Below are positions 33,601-42,460 of a stretch of DNA of 64,000 nt, in pieces; positions within the stretch are counted from its first letter, which is position 1, and every line of letters begins with the position of its first letter. A program made the translations under genes and the position numbers. The notes under the pieces are model-generated. The model was not told the DNA's origin, did not search any database, and saw nothing but the letters and a program-made list of their open reading frames with translations. The stretch is from Micromonospora echinospora (GTDB taxonomy: Bacteria > Actinomycetota > Actinomycetes > Mycobacteriales > Micromonosporaceae), in the NCBI RefSeq assembly GCF_014203425.1, contig NZ_JACHJC010000001.1, positions 4,056,001-4,120,000 on the forward strand, given 5' to 3'.

Positions 33601-34572
33601 TCAGCCGGCCCGTCTCCGGACGTGCCACAGGCCGAGCGCCGCCAGCAGACCGGCCGCGCCGAGGTGCAGCGCCAGCTCGATCCACTGGAACGTCCAGAAC
33701 CGGCGGTTCGGCTGGTAGGCCAGGTCCACGTGCAGGTTGAGCTTGCCGAGGCAGACCGCGGTGTCGCCGAACGTGCCGGTGGCGCCGGTACGCGGCGGGT
33801 CGCGGAAACAGGTGCCGAACGCGGCGTCGGAGAGCTGCCGCCCGTCGGCGGTACGCAGCGGGCTGATGTCGGTGACCCAGGCGCCCGGCACGTCCAGTCC
33901 GCCGACGACCGGCGAGCCGGTGATGCTGCCGAGGTTGCGGGCCCGGTTGACAGTGTCGGCGGTCATCGGCACGGTGACCCGCTCCGGCGGCAGGTAGTGC
34001 GGGCGCAGCAGGTTCGGCACCGCGAGCTGCGCCAGCACCACGGCCAGGAACACCACTGCCATGGCTGGGAGGGTGCGGCGCAGCAGCAGCCCGGCGACGA
34101 CGCCGAGGACGAGGCCGAACACGGCGTACCCGACCGGCGCGACGCCGCGCGCGCCGAACAGCACGGTGCTGAACCGGTCGCCCGCGACCCGGTCGACGGG
34201 CGCGGCCGCCCAGGTCAGCAGCGCGCCGAGCAGCCCGGCGACGAGCGCGGCGGCGGCCGACAGCACGGCGAGCTTGACCGCCAGCCAGCGGCGGCGCGGC
34301 ACGCTCTGGTTCCACACCAGCCGGTGCGTGCCCTGCTCCAGTTCCCGTGCGACCAGCGGCGCGCCCCAGAACGCGCCGATCAGTGCGGGCAGCAGCGCGA
34401 ACCCACCGGCGAGGAACAGCATGGTCTGCGCGTACCGGTCGGGCAGCCGGGCCGGGTCGGGCACGGTCCGGATGTCCGCGCCGAGGCGCAGCAGGTAGGC
34501 GCCGGCCAGCACCAGCAGGACCGCGCCGGCGAGCGCCGGGAGGCGGAACTGCCGCAGCGTCATCCGGATCAT
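33601..34572 (-). CDS. ABC-2 type transporter permease
   Basis: The 323-residue membrane protein has about six hydrophobic spans, with ELEQGTHRLVWNQSVPRRRW after the second span, typical of small ABC-2 permeases, and a long external loop (about 190-280) carrying three cysteines before the last span. Its GATG-type start overlaps the stop of the ATPase gene, so the two form one transporter, probably exporting an antibiotic or lipid. Confidence 0.85.
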   Translation of the reverse strand: MIRMTLRQFRLPALAGAVLLVLAGAYLLRLGADIRTVPDPARLPDRYAQTMLFLAGGFALLPALIGAFWGAPLVARELEQGTHRLVWNQSVPRRRWLAVKLAVLSAAAALVAGLLGALLTWAAAPVDRVAGDRFSTVLFGARGVAPVGYAVFGLVLGVVAGLLLRRTLPAMAVVFLAVVLAQLAVPNLLRPHYLPPERVTVPMTADTVNRARNLGSITGSPVVGGLDVPGAWVTDISPLRTADGRQLSDAAFGTCFRDPPRTGATGTFGDTAVCLGKLNLHVDLAYQPNRRFWTFQWIELALHLGAAGLLAALGLWHVRRRAG

Positions 34573-35402
34573 CCGGTCACCGCCGGGTGGGCGGCGGCCC
34601 GGGACAGGTACGCCAGGACCAGCTCCTCCAGCGTGACCGGCGCGCCGTCGCGTACCGCCGGGCCCCGGGCCACGACGCGGCCAGGCTCGGCCCAGACCAC
34701 CTCGGTCCCGGCGGGCGCGGCGGCGGCCCGGTGGTGCGTGGCGAGCAGGTCAGTGACCGGCCCGGCTACCTGGACCCGGGCGGCGCAGAGCACGACCAGG
34801 TGGTCGCAGACCTGCGCCACGTCGCCGAGCAGGTGCGAGGAGAGCACCGCGCCGGCGCCGAGTTCCCGCACGAAGCCGGCCAGGCCGTGCATGAACTCGC
34901 GGCGCGCGAGGGGGTCCAGCGCGGCGGCCGGCTCGTCGAGGATCAGCAGCTCGGGGCGTTTCGCGGCGGCCAGCGCCAACGCCAGTTGGGCGCGCTGGCC
35001 GCCGGAGAGCCGGCCCGCCTTCTGCGCCGGGTCCAGGCCGACCTCGTCGATCCGCCGCCGGGCCAGCGCCGCGTCCCAGGACGGGTTGAGCCACGCGCCC
35101 ATCCGCAGGTGCTCGGCGACGGTGAGGGAGGCGTAGACCGGTGTGTCCTGGGCGACGAATCCGACCCGGGCCAGGTGCGCGGCGTCGGCTGCAGGTGGTG
35201 CGCCGAGGACCGTCAACGTGCCGGAGGTGGGTGCGATCAGCCCGCAGGCCAGTTGCAGCAGCGTGGACTTGCCGGCGCCGTTGGGCCCGACCAGGCCGAT
35301 CACGTGCCCGCGCGGAACGCTCAGGTCGCAGTCGGCAAGCGCGGTGCGGCGGCCGTACCGTTTGGTCAGCCGCTCGGCGTGCAGGGCGAGTGGTGGATGC
35401 AT
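34569..35402 (-). CDS. ABC transporter ATP-binding protein
   Basis: The 277-residue ATPase has Walker A GLVGPNGAGKSTLLQL, Q-loop FVAQDTPVYA, signature LSGGQRAQLALALA, Walker B LLILDEPAAALDP and the switch histidine in SSHLLGD. I use the ATG at 35402; the ATG at 35411 adds three residues (MSR). It powers the ABC-2 permease encoded just downstream. The pair is divergent from a histidine kinase gene that probably regulates it. Confidence 0.88.
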   Translation of the reverse strand: MHPPLALHAERLTKRYGRRTALADCDLSVPRGHVIGLVGPNGAGKSTLLQLACGLIAPTSGTLTVLGAPPAADAAHLARVGFVAQDTPVYASLTVAEHLRMGAWLNPSWDAALARRRIDEVGLDPAQKAGRLSGGQRAQLALALAAAKRPELLILDEPAAALDPLARREFMHGLAGFVRELGAGAVLSSHLLGDVAQVCDHLVVLCAARVQVAGPVTDLLATHHRAAAAPAGTEVVWAEPGRVVARGPAVRDGAPVTLEELVLAYLSRAAAHPAVTG

Positions 35403-35520
35403 GCGGCTCATCCTGGGCACGGCGGGACCGGCGGGCATCGGTCCGGAGCAGGGCCCGGCGCGCGGCGGACCCTCCTTTCGGCCGGTTCGGCCCGGCCGCC
35501 GATCTCCTAGCGTGCTGGGC

Positions 35521-36639
35521 ATGGCTACCGAACGGATCCCCCGGGTGGCGGCGACGGCGGGGCTCGCCGTGGTGCTGCTCGCGGCGATCGGCGTCCAGGC
35601 GGTGGCGATCGCCGCGAGCTGGGGCCTGCGGTACTGGCTCGTCGGCGGCGCGGCCGCCGTCGTGGTCGGCGTGCTCGCTCTGGTACGCGACAGGCAGCGC
35701 GTCGTCACGGCCACTGCCGGGCTCGTCGTCGCCGGGGCGGCCGTCGTCGCCGCCCGGTTGTTCGACCTGCCGACCGAGCCGGGGCCGGCGCTGGCGCTGG
35801 CGTCGGCGGTCCTGGTCGGATCAGCGGTACGCGCGTTGCCGCCGCTGCCCGCCGGGCTGATCGCCGCCGGTGGTCTCGTGGTGGCGGCTGGGGCGTGGGC
35901 GGTGGCCCGGCCGGGCGCGGGCGGGTCCGGGGTGGTGGCGCTCAACTGTCTGTGCTGGCTCGGCGGGGTCGCCACCGGGCTGACGCTGCGGCTGCTCGAC
36001 GAGCGGGCCCGGGCCACCGCCGAGCGGGTACGCCGCGACGAGCGACTGGAGCTGGCTCGGGAGCTGCACGACGTGGTGGCCCACCACGTCACCGGCATCG
36101 TGGTGCAGGCGCAGGCCGCCCACCTGGTCGGGCGGCGGGATCCGGCGCGCGCCACGGAGTCGCTGGCCGGGATCGAGGCGGCCGGCGGTGAGGCGCTGCG
36201 GGCCATGCGCCGCGTGGTGGGGGTGCTGCGCGACACCGCTGACGCGCCGCCGGCCTCGGCCGGTACCGAGCAGATCGAGGAGCTGGTCGAGCGGTTCCGC
36301 CGGCAGGGCCCGCCGGTGCGGCTGCGGCTGCCAGGGGCGACGACCTGGCCGCCGGAGGTCACCAGCACTGTGCACCGGGTCGTCCGGGAGGCGCTGACGA
36401 ACGTGGCCCGCCACGCGCCGCACGCCGGGCAGGTCACTGTGGACGTGGCGCAGGAGCCGGACGCGGTGGTGGTCGAGGTGACCGACGACGCGTCCTCCAC
36501 GCCCGCCGAACACCGGGGCGGGTACGGCCTGGTCGGCCTGCGCGAGCGGGTCGAGGCCCTGGGCGGCACGCTGCACGCCGGTCCCCGCCCCGAGGCCGGG
36601 TGGTCGGTGCGGGCGGTAGTGCCGACGGGGAGGGCGTGA
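35521..36639 (+). CDS. two-component sensor histidine kinase
   Basis: The 372-residue protein has four to six N-terminal membrane helices (about 8-155), the phospho-acceptor histidine in LELARELHDVVAHHVTGIVV, and HATPase motifs VVREALTNVARHAPHAG and GYGLVGLRERVEALGG. TAGCGT (35508-35513) seven bases before the ATG marks a leaderless start. Its stop overlaps the response-regulator start as TGATG. It sits between two ABC-2 exporters. Confidence 0.92.
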   Translation: MATERIPRVAATAGLAVVLLAAIGVQAVAIAASWGLRYWLVGGAAAVVVGVLALVRDRQRVVTATAGLVVAGAAVVAARLFDLPTEPGPALALASAVLVGSAVRALPPLPAGLIAAGGLVVAAGAWAVARPGAGGSGVVALNCLCWLGGVATGLTLRLLDERARATAERVRRDERLELARELHDVVAHHVTGIVVQAQAAHLVGRRDPARATESLAGIEAAGGEALRAMRRVVGVLRDTADAPPASAGTEQIEELVERFRRQGPPVRLRLPGATTWPPEVTSTVHRVVREALTNVARHAPHAGQVTVDVAQEPDAVVVEVTDDASSTPAEHRGGYGLVGLRERVEALGGTLHAGPRPEAGWSVRAVVPTGRA

Positions 36640-37286
36640 TGACGATCCGCGTGCTGCTCGCCGACGACCAGGCGATGGTCCGCGGCGGGCTGCGGCTCAT
36701 CCTGGAGGACCAGCCCGACATCACAGTGGTCGCCGAGGCGTCCGACGGCGTCGACGCGGTCGCCCAGGCCCGCCGGCTGCGCCCCGACGTCTGCCTGGTG
36801 GACATCCGGATGCCGCGGCTCGACGGCCTCCAGGTGACCCGGGCGCTCGCCGGGCCCGAGGTGGCCGACCCGCTGCGCGTCGTCGTGGTGACCACGTTCG
36901 ACCTGGACGAGTACGTCTACGGCGCGCTGCGCGGGGGAGCGGCCGGGTTCCTGCTCAAGGACGCCGGCCCGGCGCTGCTGGTGGAGGCGGTCCGGGCGGC
37001 GTACCAGGGCGACGCGCTCGTGTCCCCGTCGGTGACGGTACGGCTGCTACGGCATCTGAGCCCGCCCGCCCCGCCCCGCGACGAACGCCGCCCGGCGCTG
37101 TCCGAGCGGGAGATCGAGGTGGTACGCGAGATCGCCCGGGGGCGCACCAACCTGGAGATCGGCGCCGAGCTGTTCATCTCGCTGAGCACCGTCAAGAGCC
37201 ACGTATCGGCTATCCAGACCAAGCTCGGCCTGCGCAACCGTACCGAGATCGCGGTCTGGGCGTGGGAGCACCGCGTGGTCGGCTGA
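36639..37286 (+). CDS. NarL/LuxR-family response regulator
   Basis: The 215-residue protein has a receiver domain (VLLADDQAMVRGG, phospho-acceptor in CLVDIRMPRLDG, KDAGPALLV) and a LuxR helix-turn-helix (LSEREIEVVREIARGRTNLE, then GAELFISLSTVKSHVSAIQT). It is the partner of the preceding kinase and probably controls one or both adjacent drug-efflux operons. Confidence 0.93.
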   Translation: MTIRVLLADDQAMVRGGLRLILEDQPDITVVAEASDGVDAVAQARRLRPDVCLVDIRMPRLDGLQVTRALAGPEVADPLRVVVVTTFDLDEYVYGALRGGAAGFLLKDAGPALLVEAVRAAYQGDALVSPSVTVRLLRHLSPPAPPRDERRPALSEREIEVVREIARGRTNLEIGAELFISLSTVKSHVSAIQTKLGLRNRTEIAVWAWEHRVVG

Positions 37287-37303
37287 ACCGTTGGCGGACG
37301 GCC

Positions 37304-37322
37304 TACCGTACATTGTACGTTA
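37304..37322. promoter_or_regulatory. 19-bp palindrome upstream of the DrrAB-like exporter
   Basis: TAnCGTACA-T-TGTACGnTA is symmetric apart from one position and ends 29 bp before the GTG of the ATPase gene. Its size and shape fit an operator for a TetR-type or similar dimeric repressor. A TetR-family gene lies about 4 kb away (41562), which may or may not be the partner. Confidence 0.5.
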
Positions 37323-37351
37323 GTGGCCGTCGTCAACGGAGGGGGACAGAC

Positions 37352-38320
37352 GTGGAACACGCGATCCTCGCGGAGGGCCTGCGCAAGCGGTACGGGGACA
37401 GCGTCGCGCTGGACGGATTCGACCTGCGCGTGCCACCGGGCACCGTGTGCGGGCTGCTCGGCCCGAACGGCGCGGGCAAGACCACAGCCGTACGCATCCT
37501 GGCCACGCTGCTGCGCTTCGACGCCGGGCGGGCCGAGGTCGCCGGCTTCGACGTGGCCGGGCAGCCCGACCGGGTGCGCCACCGCATCGGCCTGGTCGGC
37601 CAGCACCCGGCCGTGGACGAGGCACTGAGCGGCCGGGAGAACCTGGTCATGTTCGGCCGCCTGTTCCACCTTGACCGGGCCGGGGCGAGACGGCGGGCCG
37701 GCGAACTGCTCGACCGGTTCGGGCTCGCCGACGCCGCCGGGCGGCCGGTACGCACGTACTCCGGTGGCATGCGCCGCCGGCTCGACCTGGCCGCTGGGAT
37801 GATCCTCGCGCCCTCGGTGCTGTTCCTCGACGAGCCGACCACGGCGCTGGACCCGCGCGGACGCAACGAGGTGTGGGAGGCGGTGCGGGACCTGTTACGC
37901 GGTGGCACGACTGTGCTGCTGACCACTCAGTACCTGGACGAGGCCGACCAGCTCGCCGACCGGGTCTGCGTGCTCGACGCCGGGCGGGTGATCGCCGAGG
38001 GTGCCCCGGACGCGCTCAAGTCCCGGCTCGGCGGCGACCGGATCGAACTGGTCGTCCGCGACGCCGCCGACCTCGCCACCGCCGTGCGGCGGCTGCGCGC
38101 GGTGGCCCGCGCCGAACCGGCGGTCGATCCGGACCGGCGGGCGGTCAGCGCCCAGGTCGGCGACCGGGCCGGCGCGCTGACCGAGGTGCTGCGCGCGCTG
38201 GACGCCGACGGCGTGGGCGTGGCTGACGTGGCGCTGCGCCGACCCACACTGGACGAGGTGTTCCTCCAGCTGACCGGCGCGCCGTCCGCCGCCCGTCCCG
38301 CAGTGGAGGTGACCGCGTGA
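37352..38320 (+). CDS. daunorubicin-resistance-type ABC ATPase (DrrA-like)
   Basis: The 322-residue ATPase has Walker A GLLGPNGAGKTTAVRI, signature YSGGMRRRLDLAAGMI, Walker [14 protein letters not shown] and the C-terminal extension (about 215-310) typical of DrrA proteins, ending LRRPTLDEVFLQLTG. It energises drug export together with the permease that follows through a GTGA overlap. GGAGGGGG lies six bases before the GTG. Confidence 0.9.
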   Translation: MEHAILAEGLRKRYGDSVALDGFDLRVPPGTVCGLLGPNGAGKTTAVRILATLLRFDAGRAEVAGFDVAGQPDRVRHRIGLVGQHPAVDEALSGRENLVMFGRLFHLDRAGARRRAGELLDRFGLADAAGRPVRTYSGGMRRRLDLAAGMILAPSVLFLDEPTTALDPRGRNEVWEAVRDLLRGGTTVLLTTQYLDEADQLADRVCVLDAGRVIAEGAPDALKSRLGGDRIELVVRDAADLATAVRRLRAVARAEPAVDPDRRAVSAQVGDRAGALTEVLRALDADGVGVADVALRRPTLDEVFLQLTGAPSAARPAVEVTA

Positions 38321-39126
38321 CCGCGACAGTGATCTCGGCCCGGCGTGCGTCGCTGGCCGGTGACGGCCTGACGCTGACCGGGCGCGCGCTGGCGCACTGG
38401 CGGCGCGAGCCCGGCCCGCTGATCGGCTCGCTGGGCTTCGACATCCTGATGGTGCTGATGTTCGCGTACCTGTTCGGCGGCGCGCTCCAGGTGCCGGGCG
38501 GCGGCAGCTACCGCGAGTTCCTGATGCCGGGCATGTTCGCCATGACCATGGTCTTCGGTATCAGCATGACCACCATGGCGGTGTCGGCGGACCTGGACCG
38601 CGGTGTCACCGACCGCCTGCGGTCCATGCCGGTGTCCCGGCTGGCCCCGCTGCTCGGCCGCGCGGTCGCCGACCTGATGTTCGCGGTGGTGACGCTCACC
38701 GTCATGCTTCTCGTCGGCCTGGCCGTCGGGTGGCGGGCGCGCGGCGACCTCGGCGACACGCTCACCGCGTTCGGGCTGATCCTGCTGCTGCGGTTCGCGC
38801 TGGTCTGGGTGGGCGTCTTCCTCGGCCTGACCGTCAAGGGGCAGAGCGCGGTGACCGCAGTGCAGACGCTGGAATTCCCGCTCGGCTTTCTGTCCAGCGC
38901 GTTCGTGGCGCCGTCCACGATGCCCGCCTGGCTGGGCGCGATCGCCGAGTGGAACCCGCTGTCCGCCACGGTCGGGGCCACCCGGGAGCTGTTCGGCAAC
39001 CCCGGCTGGGGCGGCGACTCGTGGGTGGCCGCGCACCATCCGCTGCTGGCGGTGCTCTGGCCGCTGGCGCTGATCGCGGTGTTCCTGCCGCTGTCGCTGC
39101 GCCGCTACCGCGCGCTGAGCCGCTGA
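38317..39126 (+). CDS. DrrB-like ABC-2 transporter permease
   Basis: The 269-residue permease has six hydrophobic spans and the ABC-2 pattern YREFLMPGMFAMTMVFGISM, then VTDRLRSMPVSRLAPLLGRA and a final EWNPLSATVGATRELFGNPG. It forms an efflux pump with the DrrA-like ATPase, likely for a self-made or foreign drug. Its start overlaps the ATPase stop by one GTGA. Confidence 0.9.
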   Translation: MTATVISARRASLAGDGLTLTGRALAHWRREPGPLIGSLGFDILMVLMFAYLFGGALQVPGGGSYREFLMPGMFAMTMVFGISMTTMAVSADLDRGVTDRLRSMPVSRLAPLLGRAVADLMFAVVTLTVMLLVGLAVGWRARGDLGDTLTAFGLILLLRFALVWVGVFLGLTVKGQSAVTAVQTLEFPLGFLSSAFVAPSTMPAWLGAIAEWNPLSATVGATRELFGNPGWGGDSWVAAHHPLLAVLWPLALIAVFLPLSLRRYRALSR

Positions 39127-39168
39127 GCCGGACCCCGGGGGTGGCCGTGCGCCGCCCCCGGGGCACGG

Positions 39169-41340
39169 TCACGGCCCGGTGAGGACGACCAGCTCGCCGG
39201 TGGCCCGGGTCATCGCGACGTACCGGTCCACGGCGCCGGAGATCCCGTGACCGAAGGACTCCGGGTCGACCAGCACCACCAGGTCGAACTCCAGTCCCTT
39301 TGCGAGTTCCGGGGTCAGCGACCGGACCCGGTCCGAGGCCGGGAACGCCGGATCGCCGATGACGCACCCGACGCCGTCGGGATGGGCGGCGAGCCACCCG
39401 TTCACCACCGCGCCCAGCTCCGCGCGGACGCCGTACCGTACGGGGGCGCCGTCGCGGATGGACGTGGGCACGTTGGCGTCCGGGAGGACGGCCCGGATCA
39501 CCGGCTCGGCCGCCGCCATCACCTGCGCCGGGGTGCGGTAGTTGACTGTCAGCGTCGCCACCTCGACCCGGTCGAACCCGGCCCGGGCCAGCCGCTGCGG
39601 CCACGACTCGGTGAACCCGTGCCGCGCCTGCGCCCGGTCACCGACCACAGTGAAGCTGCGCGACGGGCAGCGCGCCAGCAGCATCTGCCACTGCGCGTCG
39701 GTCAGTTCCTGCGCCTCGTCCACCACGACGTGCGCGAACGGCCCAGCCAGCAGGTCCGGATCGGCCACGCTCAGCGCGCTGGAGTCGACCAGGCTCGTGC
39801 GCATGTCCTCGCCGTACAGCATGGTCATCAGGCCCTCGCCGTCGTCGTAGGCGTGCGACGCGATCAGCGCGTCGACCACCGTGTCCATCTCGACGCGCTG
39901 CGCGGCCAGCACCGCCTCGTCGCGGCGCCGCCGCAGCGACGCCTCCGGGTCGCCGACCCGCCGCCGGGCCGCGTCCAGCCACGGCAGGTCCGCCACCGTC
40001 CAGGCCCGGGCGTCGGCCCGCCGCAGCGTACGGATCTCCTCGACGCTCAGCCAGGGTGCGCACCGGCGCAGGTAGGCCGGCACCGACCACAGGTCGGCCA
40101 CCACGTCGAGCGGGTCGAGCAGCGGCCACGCCCGGCCGAACGCGGTGACCAGTTCCCGGTCGCGCCCCAGCTCGCGGCGGACCGCCTCCTCCGGCTCGTC
40201 CCCGTGGTACTTCTCCACGAGGATCGTGAGCAGTTCCTCCCACACGTCGTCGCGGGCCTCGTTGTGCGGGACGCCCGGCCCGGCCGCCTCGAACGCCGTC
40301 GCCCAGTCGTCGGCTGTGAGCCGCAGCTCGGCGTCCCCGACACCGACAGTCATCCCGGTTGCGGGCGGCTCCTCGTAGAACCGGACCGCGGCGTCGACCG
40401 CCCGTACCAGGTCCGCCGACGCCTTCAGCCGGGCCACCTCCGGGTCGGGCTCGGGCGCCGCCGCGGCGCCCTCCGGCACCAGGTCGGCCAGCGTGCAGAT
40501 CTGCACGTCCTCCTCGCCCAGGCTGGGCAGCACGTCGGAGACGTAGTTCAGGTACGGCTGGTGCGGCCCGACCACCAGCACCCCGCCCCGGCGCTCGCCG
40601 AGGCGCGGGTCGGCGTGCAGCAGGTACGCGGTGCGGTGCAGCGCCACCACCGTCTTGCCGGTGCCCGGACCGCCGTCGACCACCAGCGCGCCCCGGGAAC
40701 CAGCACGGATGATCGCGTCCTGGTCGGCCTGGATGGTGCCCAACACGTCACGCATTCGCGCCGACCGGGTCGCGCCCAGGCTGGCGATGAACGCCGACTG
40801 GTCGTCCAGCGCGGCGTGCCCGGCCAGAGCGTCGGCGGTGAACACCTCGTCCCAGTAGTCGGTGATCCGGCCCGCGGTCCACCGGTACCGGCGGCGGCTG
40901 ACCAGGCCCATCGGGTCGGCGTGGGTCGCGCCGAAGAACGGCTCGGCGGCGGGGGAGCGCCAGTCCAGCAGCAGCCGGCCGCCCGCGCCGTCGGTCAGGC
41001 CGAGCCGGCCCACGTACACCGGCGCCGCGCCGTCCGCGCCGACCATCCGGCCCAGGCACAGGTCCAGACCGTAACGGCGCAGCGTACGCAGGCGCGCGCT
41101 CAACCGCCGGACCTCCTGGTCCCGGTCGACCGCCTGCCGGCCCCGGCCACCCGCGGCCCGGCGCGTCGCGTCGAGCCGGTCGGTCAACTCGGCGATCGAA
41201 CGGCGCAGGCTGTCCGCGATGGCGGCGAAGTGCCGCTCGTCGGCGGCGATCAGGTCCGGGTCGGCCTTCGCCGACAGACGCTCGGGAAGATCGAAAACGC
41301 TCGTGGCAGGCAGATTCAACTCGTCTCCGATCACGGGCAC
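39169..41340 (-). CDS. helR: HelR, RNA polymerase recycling motor ATPase (rifamycin tolerance)
   Basis: The 723-residue SF1-type motor protein matches HelR over its length as I know it: FDLPERLSAKADPDLIAADE then LCLGRMVGADG, LLLDWRSPAAEPFFGATHA, Walker A GGPGTGKT (223-230), a DEAQELTDAQW Walker B and C-terminal VAMTRATGELVVL. HelR removes rifampicin-bound RNA polymerase from DNA and recycles it. The GTG at 41340 follows GGAGG at proper spacing; longer readings cross non-coding sequence. A rifamycin-associated element lies 77 bp upstream, which strongly supports the name. Confidence 0.9.
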   Translation of the reverse strand: MPVIGDELNLPATSVFDLPERLSAKADPDLIAADERHFAAIADSLRRSIAELTDRLDATRRAAGGRGRQAVDRDQEVRRLSARLRTLRRYGLDLCLGRMVGADGAAPVYVGRLGLTDGAGGRLLLDWRSPAAEPFFGATHADPMGLVSRRRYRWTAGRITDYWDEVFTADALAGHAALDDQSAFIASLGATRSARMRDVLGTIQADQDAIIRAGSRGALVVDGGPGTGKTVVALHRTAYLLHADPRLGERRGGVLVVGPHQPYLNYVSDVLPSLGEEDVQICTLADLVPEGAAAAPEPDPEVARLKASADLVRAVDAAVRFYEEPPATGMTVGVGDAELRLTADDWATAFEAAGPGVPHNEARDDVWEELLTILVEKYHGDEPEEAVRRELGRDRELVTAFGRAWPLLDPLDVVADLWSVPAYLRRCAPWLSVEEIRTLRRADARAWTVADLPWLDAARRRVGDPEASLRRRRDEAVLAAQRVEMDTVVDALIASHAYDDGEGLMTMLYGEDMRTSLVDSSALSVADPDLLAGPFAHVVVDEAQELTDAQWQMLLARCPSRSFTVVGDRAQARHGFTESWPQRLARAGFDRVEVATLTVNYRTPAQVMAAAEPVIRAVLPDANVPTSIRDGAPVRYGVRAELGAVVNGWLAAHPDGVGCVIGDPAFPASDRVRSLTPELAKGLEFDLVVLVDPESFGHGISGAVDRYVAMTRATGELVVLTGP

Positions 41341-41416
41341 GGCCGAGCCTCCGCTCTTCGCGGCTTTTCGAATGCCTCGGCAATGGGTTACGGCCGGCAA
41401 TTCTGCGCCACCACCC

Positions 41417-41435
41417 GGGGCTTGCCGCAAGACCG
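41417..41435. promoter_or_regulatory. rifamycin-associated element (RAE)
   Basis: GGGGCTTGC-C-GCAAGaCCg matches the 19-bp RAE inverted repeat (9 + 1 + 9, GGGGCTTGCnGCAAGCCCC) with two mismatches at the right edge. RAE boxes sit before rifamycin-inducible resistance genes in actinomycetes. Here it lies between helR and the TetR gene, upstream of helR, so helR should be induced by rifamycins. Confidence 0.85.
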
Positions 41436-41561
41436 GGGGTGCGCTATATGTTGGTAGTGGCGGGAGAACCCGCCATTCTTTTTGCCCGAACAATTCTCGT
41501 GGCTCTTTCCTGCGTCCCGCCGACGGCCCGCGACCGGCGTGGCCGGTAGGATGACGGCACC

Positions 41562-42353
41562 ATGTCGAAGGAGCGCCGGCGCAAGGCCGATCCCGCCCGC
41601 AGCCTGGCCCTTCTGTGGCGCACCCGGGAGCCGGCCAGCCGTGGCGCCGGTCCCGGTCTCAGCGTCGACCGGATCGTGCGCACCGCGATCGAGATCGCCG
41701 ACGCCGAGGGCATCGATGCGCTCACCATGCGCCGGGTCAGCGAGGCGCTCGGTGTGGGCACCATGTCCGTCTACACGTACGTGCCGGGAAAGGCGGAACT
41801 GCTCGACGTCATGGTGGACGCCGTTCTCGGTGACCTCCCGCGCCCGCCCGACGTGCCGGGTGGCTGGCGCGGCCGGCTGGAACGCATCGCGCGGGACAAC
41901 CTCGCGCTCTACCGGGCCCACCCGTGGCTGCTGCGCGCCGAGACGACCCGGCCGGTGCTCGGCCCGAACGTGCTCGCCAAGTACGACTACGAACTGCACG
42001 CGGTCGCGGACATCGGGCTCGACGACGTGGAGATGGACGCGGTGCTCACGCTCGTGCTGGGGCACGCCAAGAGCGCGGCCCGGGTCGCGCTGGACGTGGC
42101 CGAGCTGGAACGTGAGACCGGGATGACCGACGACCAGTGGTGGCAGACGCACGGCCCCTGGCTGGAGAAGTTCATGACCGCCGGCAGTTTTCCGCTCGCC
42201 GCGCGGGTCGGCACGGCCGCCGGGATGGCGCACGGCGGGGCGTACGGGCCGGACCACGCCTTCGAGTTCGGTCTCCAGCGGGTGCTCGACGGCGTCTCGG
42301 TGGTGGTGGCCGCCCGCGCCGCGGGTGAGCCGGAGCGCGGGAAGACCTTGTAA
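41562..42353 (+). CDS. TetR family regulator (TetR_C_1-type)
   Basis: The 263-residue protein has a TetR helix-turn-helix (DRIVRTAIEIADAEGIDALT, then RVSEALGVGTMSVYTYVPGK) and the longer C-terminal domain seen in true tetracycline-type repressors (LYRAHPWLLRAETTRPVLGP, DPAFEFGLQ-like end). TAGGAT at 41547-41552 is a likely -10. It could control helR-side genes, itself or the exporter genes downstream; a perfect palindrome begins right after its stop. Confidence 0.88.
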   Translation: MSKERRRKADPARSLALLWRTREPASRGAGPGLSVDRIVRTAIEIADAEGIDALTMRRVSEALGVGTMSVYTYVPGKAELLDVMVDAVLGDLPRPPDVPGGWRGRLERIARDNLALYRAHPWLLRAETTRPVLGPNVLAKYDYELHAVADIGLDDVEMDAVLTLVLGHAKSAARVALDVAELERETGMTDDQWWQTHGPWLEKFMTAGSFPLAARVGTAAGMAHGGAYGPDHAFEFGLQRVLDGVSVVVAARAAGEPERGKTL

Positions 42354-42372
42354 TCCTACTAGTTAAGTAGGA
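42354..42372. promoter_or_regulatory. perfect palindrome TCCTACT-AGTTA-AGTAGGA
   Basis: Seven-base arms pair exactly around a 5-base centre directly after the TetR stop codon, about 90 bp upstream of the exporter operon. The AT-rich sequence stands out from its surroundings and fits an operator, for example of an Rrf2- or TetR-type repressor controlling the downstream transporter. Confidence 0.5.
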
Positions 42373-42382
42373 AACTCTCCCC

Positions 42383-42406
42383 ATCGACCGGCTCCGGCCG
42401 GTCGAT
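42383..42406 (+). terminator. strong 10-bp hairpin behind the TetR gene
   Basis: ATCGACCGGC (42383-42392) and GCCGGTCGAT (42397-42406) pair perfectly around TCCG. There is no T-tract, as usual in this GC-rich DNA. It can end transcription of the TetR gene, or, if transcription starts in the palindrome just upstream, form a 5' leader structure of the exporter mRNA. Confidence 0.6.
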
Positions 42407-42460
42407 CACCCTCGCCTCCGGCTGCCCTCCGTCGCCCGCGCGTACCCGTAGGAGCCCCTC

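Noticed and set aside
39247..41457. 736-codon frame opposite helR
   Set aside because: Antisense shadow; the helR frame matches a known family along its length.
41388..42257. Leftward 289-codon frame opposite the TetR gene
   Set aside because: Antisense shadow; the TetR frame has a clear helix-turn-helix and a promoter.
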